This document shows positions 59,561-64,000 of a stretch of DNA of 64,000 nucleotides, one piece after another. This DNA is from Apus apus (taxonomy: Eukaryota > Chordata > Aves > Apodiformes > Apodidae): NCBI RefSeq assembly GCF_020740795.1, contig NC_067286.1, positions 15,628,350 through 15,692,349 of the forward strand, given 5' to 3'. A program made the translations under genes and the position numbers. Below the pieces are notes generated by a model that was given only the letters and a program-made list of their open reading frames with translations, was not told where the DNA came from and did no database searches. The first letter of the stretch is position 1, and every line of letters starts with the position of its first letter.

Positions 59561-62034
59561 GGGGGCACCAGATATGACCAAATGGGTGAAATGACTCACT
59601 CTGAGGTGATGATATAGATTAACTCTGATGCCGGACAATGCTTCCATCTCTGGAATTTTGCTCATCTCCTAAATCTCCTCCCTTACACATATCCCTCCCC
59701 TCATCTTTCTTTTTGTAAATTTGCACAGTCATCTGCCTCTGCTGTGAACTGAGACAGGGTGAGTTTTCATCACCACCTTCCACTGGGCAGCCCTGTGTTT
59801 CTCCTCCTCTCCTATTCACTTGCTTCCAACCTTCTGTCTGGCATAGCACCCAAACCCTGGCAGGTTAGGGAAACTGAACCAACTCACATTTTTTCCACTT
59901 ATCATATTTTAACCTTCAATTTTTTTGGACAGGGATGGGGGTCCAGGACCAGCTCGCACCAGTCTTGAAATGCAAACTGGTATAGAGGTGCTCTAGGAGA
60001 CTCCTTTCTGCAGCCACAGATGCCTTTATTTTAAAACAGTTTACGAAGACAGGGTAGAAAATTATAAAGTCAAGGCTTTGCCTATGTTACTGTTCCCTTT
60101 GCTTCCCTTCAAGCTATTTACAAACATTTCCTGCTGTGGTGATGAAATTACTGCCTCTCCCCTTTACTTTCTAGACACGGTGCGGGGTGCGATTCCCCCT
60201 CTCTGGCCACGAGCCAACCTAGGATGTGTGGATTGCAGAGGACCAGAACATTAAAGCATAAACTTGACATGCCTGGCTTTTGTCTTCCCTATGGCTTGGG
60301 AGCAGGAATGATGATCCATCACCTCCCAACAGCCTTGTGTATCTGTACCTGGGTAGTGTCATATCTGTACCTGAGCCATGATACCTCGGTTTCCAAACCT
60401 GACAATTCCAGGTCTGCGTACCAGAATATTTTGTCATCTGTGCAGGGCTGAAAGGGAAAAGTACCTGATGAAAGTAAATTCTCTTGGACCCTATAAATAG
60501 CAATTCTAAGTGAGTCCCCTGGAGCTCTCCTGGACCACAGCAGGCTGCAACCAGCATCTCCCCTGAGCTGGCATGCCTCCCAGGCACTCCTCGAGGACCA
60601 TCTGCACACAAAGCTGATGAAAGGCCAGGGCAAGTCATCCTCCTTGAGTCTCAATTATGGCCCAATTAAGGAATGCTGATGCATTAAGAATATTTACTCT
60701 AAACTCGAGGTAAATGTTAATTATAGGCTGAGCCTCTTCCATTCACCTCTCTACCTATCTCTGTGCTTCAAGTGTCCCTATATATATTTAACTGGATCAA
60801 CATATTTCTGTATGTGTTTGTATGTTTTGTGTTTATACATATGTACATACATACATACTTATTTTGATTTAGAATAACTTGTAGTAAGTTAGTGTGAATC
60901 TTGTCATCCTCGAACCTGTGATCATCACTGTTTTAATCATAATGTATCCTCCTGAATCACCTTGTAAATCTTTAAATTGGTTAATTATTAAGTGATGCTA
61001 AAACTCAGCTCTTCGATCTACTTCAAAGCATTAATAAATCCTGAATCACTGCTAATCATAACCTTTCCAAATATTCCTTCTGTGTTACCTATCCACTTGA
61101 AACAGCTCCAGACAGTTTGGATGAACAGCAGACACCAGCAGAACAGGTTTCAGCAGAAACACAAACTCACTGCATGCTGATTACTTCAGGCTGGTCCAGC
61201 ATTGAACTGTTCAGCTCATCTTCCTGCTGCTGCCATTCCACAATGCTCTGTGAGAGAAAAGATGCTGAGGTACCCAATTCCAGGAGAAGTCACTGAGGTA
61301 TGAAGCCCTAGTAGGTAAGATAAATCCAGTCTGGTCCTCTGAGCAGAGAGGTCAGACCTTTCTGCAGGGAGCACTTGAGGATGGCTAGCTCCAGGCAGCA
61401 GCATGGCAAATTTGGATGGCTTATTTTCTGACATCCCTTTTTAACGGATCATAGTTTTTTCCTTCAGGCAAAGTGGATTATCAGATTTGAAGTAGCAGGT
61501 CGCAGAGCTGGTGCTCTTTCTGAAAAGGATCAGCTGCACCCAGGTGAGGAACCACTGACCTTGCAACAACTGACCACCAGCCTTAGGAATCTGTCAAACC
61601 TGTTTATTCCCAGGATTCTGGTGACGGTGTTTTTTGGATGGATACAGACTGACTGACCTGTCAAGAAAGGGAAATTATCTTTTGCATGAAATGTTTGCTA
61701 CACCAGACTGCTACCACCCAGATTAGCTGCCAAAAAGAAAATCTAGGGATGGTCTTGGGAGCAAACAGGTGGCATTGGATGCATTTTCTGGTCAACACAA
61801 CACCCCCAGAAATGGCCAGACCTGGCTGCTTTCAGCAAGGGCTACATGACACACCCTTCTTCCCAAAGCCACTCCAGCTGGTTAAGTCCTGTTCTTCTTT
61901 TACTTCTCTAGTAAAGAATCAGCAGAAGGTTTGCAGTCCTGCATTGCAAATAAGGCATCCGTACACTCCACAGTGGGCTAAAAGAAAAAAAGCAAAGCAA
62001 ACCCAACCGCTTTCTTGTGTGTAACAGGTGCCTG
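59561..62034. other. Gene-free sequence downstream of KCNQ1
   Basis: Unique DNA with no supportable exon. The block 60655-60735 is rich in ATTA/TTAAT motifs (cccaattaaggaatgctgat), including a TEAD-like GGAATG; it could be a regulatory element but this is weak. Confidence 0.5.
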
Positions 62035-63953
62035 GATTTTAGAATCACCAAAAGACGTTGCACTCTTGTCCTGTATTTTATTAGGAAATTAAACGGCTGA
62101 TCGATAACCTGAAATTACATAGTGAATCTCATTTACAAAATGTTCAAAATCATGACAATTATTTTGATTTCTATAAACATAATGCCCAGATAAAATTCCT
62201 GTTTATGCCTGTAATTTTCTACACCCTTAACATTTATTTACTGTACAGCAGTGAGGCTGGATAATTGTAACATAATCTGTAAAGTTAAATACAGCATACT
62301 TTGCTCTGCAGTTCCAGTGAAAGAGATGAAATGCTGGAAAGAAAGCCTGGAATATGAGCAGCATTATGAGAAGGTTCCCTGCAACCTCTGTTCATTACAC
62401 ATCAGCATTTCAAACTGTTCAGTGATATGCAAGTCTGGTGTTAGCTACTATGCAAAGTTACCAGGCTTTAGGGCATCAGTTTTCCAGGAGAGGGAGGGAC
62501 TGCTGTGGGGCACAGGCTGTGCAGTGAGGGAATAGGGTGCACTGGATGTGTATGATGCTCAAAGTGCAAGAGCTGATAAATCTGTCTTCATCTCTTTCTT
62601 TTGCCAGCAGTATGGGCTACAGCTTCCACCACCACATTGGACTAAATAGTTTTCTCTGACCTCAGTCAGCTTTAAAGATGTTCCATGTACAAAGCAGGGC
62701 TGATGTGGTACAGGTGCTGACTGTCTGCAAGGGCTGAATTTCAACCATAGCAATCAAAGTCTAAATCCTGCTCATTATGTGCACGTAAAAAAATCACACT
62801 GAGCCAAAAACACTACTGGCTGTATTGCAACAAGCATGTGGGGTGATGTGATCATGTCCATGAATTGTGGCTGAGGCCCTTGGTCCTCTGGCACTTTTCA
62901 ATACCAAATGACTCTTGCTGGGAATTGAATCTCTCAATACATTATTCAAGAAAATATTCAAACTGTCATTTATGCTCTCAAGATGAGAGATGTTTTCCTG
63001 AATTGAGGCCTCTTCTCCTGCAAGGATTAGAGGTGATCAGTTAGTGGCCAGCTCAAGCACTTGACCAGCAAGTCCAGTCACTTCAGCCTCTTGTACTGTT
63101 CTTGGTGACTGTAAGCTAAAACCTGGTAGGTTTAAGAAATAGTGGGCCTTGTTTTTAAAAAGCTATTTCAGGACAAGTACATTCAGATCACTGTGTTTTC
63201 TATTTATATATAAATTCTTTGGCAACAATTTTCTAAAAAGCAGAATAAATTTTATATGCAATACTTTATTGTTTCCCCATGAAAAACCGATATCTTAAAA
63301 AATCTATAGCACTTTCCAGTACAAACAGTATTGTTCCAGATTAAGGACTAGTTCCTCCCTGAAGAAAAACGGGTTTAAGAAAATCTGGTCATTATCTGAT
63401 AACTGTTTATGTAGTAACGTTAAAATAAAACAGAAAAAGAAAATAATTCAGAATGTGGTTTGTCATTCTCTAGAATGTTAGTGTACATTTATACAATAAA
63501 AACAACATAAGTTACCCTAGTTTGTTTTAAAACCTTAGTAGCAGAAATATATTGCTATCTGCAGATTCATAAGCTATGCACTTTCTCCATCTAAGTTCAA
63601 GTATTATTTGAATATTATTATTACCATTATTATTATTACTATTAAGGGGCTCTAAATCCTTGCCATTTTGCCTGTCTTTACATTGTTTTGGTCTTTCTGA
63701 GAAATAACAAGCTGTGATCATCTGTTCACGAATAAAATCAATGTAGGGCTGCAGTCAGTTCTGCCTGGTGGAAGACTGCCTGGCAATCCTTCCATGAGTG
63801 GCTTTGGAAAAGTAGATTTGAGAGTAGTGGCACAGATAGAGTAGTCACGTGTTTCCTTGGATGGCTAATGATCTTAATTCCTTCCATTTTCTGAACATTC
63901 AGTTCCATTTAAAGGAGAAAGGTGGGAAGAACCCAACCCAGGCTTATACCACA
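62035..63953 (-). other. KCNQ1: Probable KCNQ1 3' UTR
   Basis: This AT-rich sequence lies directly downstream of the KCNQ1 stop codon on the minus strand, with no recognised repeat in it. Candidate AATAAA signals on the minus strand are the reverse complements of 63265-63270, 62233-62238 and 62077-62082. The last is followed by a U/G-rich stretch (cgtcttttggtgattc, minus strand) and is my preferred distal end, near 62045-62060. The true end is not determinable from sequence alone. Confidence 0.45.
62077..62082 (-). terminator. KCNQ1: Candidate KCNQ1 distal poly(A) signal
   Basis: AATAAA on the minus strand, within ctaataaaatacaggacaag, followed about 25-35 nt later by a T/G-rich element. Proximal alternatives are at 62233-62238 and 63265-63270. 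Confidence 0.4.
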
Positions 63954-64000
63954 TCAGGATATATCATCTTCGTTTATTCTTGGTACTGTCAGTTGCTCGT
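63954..64000 (-). CDS. KCNQ1: KCNQ1, last codons of the final exon (partial, continues off right edge)
   Basis: On the minus strand from the window edge, the last two bases of a codon (AC, fitting TAC Tyr) are followed by EQLTVPRINEDDIS and TGA (63956-63954). The C-terminus of the KCNQ1 (Kv7.1) voltage-gated potassium channel in vertebrates ends with YEQLTVPR and a short variable acidic tail ending in Ser, so these 14 residues are a specific match. KCNQ1 is expected here: in mammals its 3' end faces CDKN1C, with opposite transcription direction, exactly as seen. The peptide is short, so the call rests on the motif plus synteny together. The rest of the channel lies beyond the right edge. Confidence 0.85.
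   Translation of the reverse strand, partial: EQLTVPRINEDDIS

Noticed and set aside
27721-62034. A further protein-coding gene between CDKN1C and KCNQ1
   Set aside because: No open frame in this interval shows recognisable domains, and the syntenic interval in mammals carries no conserved protein gene to expect here.

Overview
This window is vertebrate nuclear DNA and almost certainly avian. Its coding sequence is split into small exons with GT-AG introns. The interspersed repeats are nearly all CR1 LINE fragments with the bird-type 3' end, and CpG-rich islands sit in otherwise AT-rich sequence. Three genes identify the locus as the bird counterpart of the mammalian KCNQ1-CDKN1C-SLC22A18 (11p15.5-like) neighbourhood, read in reverse orientation.

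Left part (1 to 8.3 kb, minus strand): the first three coding exons of SLC22A18, a 12-TM major facilitator family transporter, at 8289-8107, 6247-6150 and 858-713. Their splice sites and phases match, and the rest of the gene lies off the left edge. Its introns hold three CR1 fragments.

Middle (8.3 to 25.5 kb): intergenic DNA between two head-to-head genes. It contains an old CR1 remnant, a nested and inverted CR1 complex (18.08-19.82 kb) whose outer arms are almost identical, and an orphan CpG island at 20.04-20.65 kb.

Centre (25.5 to 27.6 kb, plus strand): a complete CDKN1C (p57/KIP2) gene. It has a CpG-island promoter, three CCAAT boxes, a TATA-like box, two coding exons, a spliced 3' UTR and clustered poly(A) signals. 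The predicted protein is only 193 residues. It keeps the cyclin/CDK-binding domain and the C-terminal QT box but lacks the long proline-alanine region of mammalian p57.

Right part (27.6 to 64 kb): mostly non-coding. It holds further CpG-rich patches, a candidate TATA/E-box/MEF2 region near 38.4-39.3 kb, a CpG-rich pyrimidine minisatellite at 44.0-44.2 kb, three CR1 fragments and a compound hexanucleotide microsatellite. At the extreme right edge are the last codons of KCNQ1 on the minus strand, preceded (in window coordinates) by what is probably its 3' UTR. The order and orientation (SLC22A18 minus, CDKN1C plus, KCNQ1 minus) match the mammalian order.

The genes do not form an operon-like unit. 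Their link is conserved synteny, within a cluster that is imprinted in placental mammals and reported as not imprinted in birds. I see no undescribed multi-gene system. The most unusual items are the compact p57, the inverted CR1 palindrome, and the orphan CpG islands and minisatellite.
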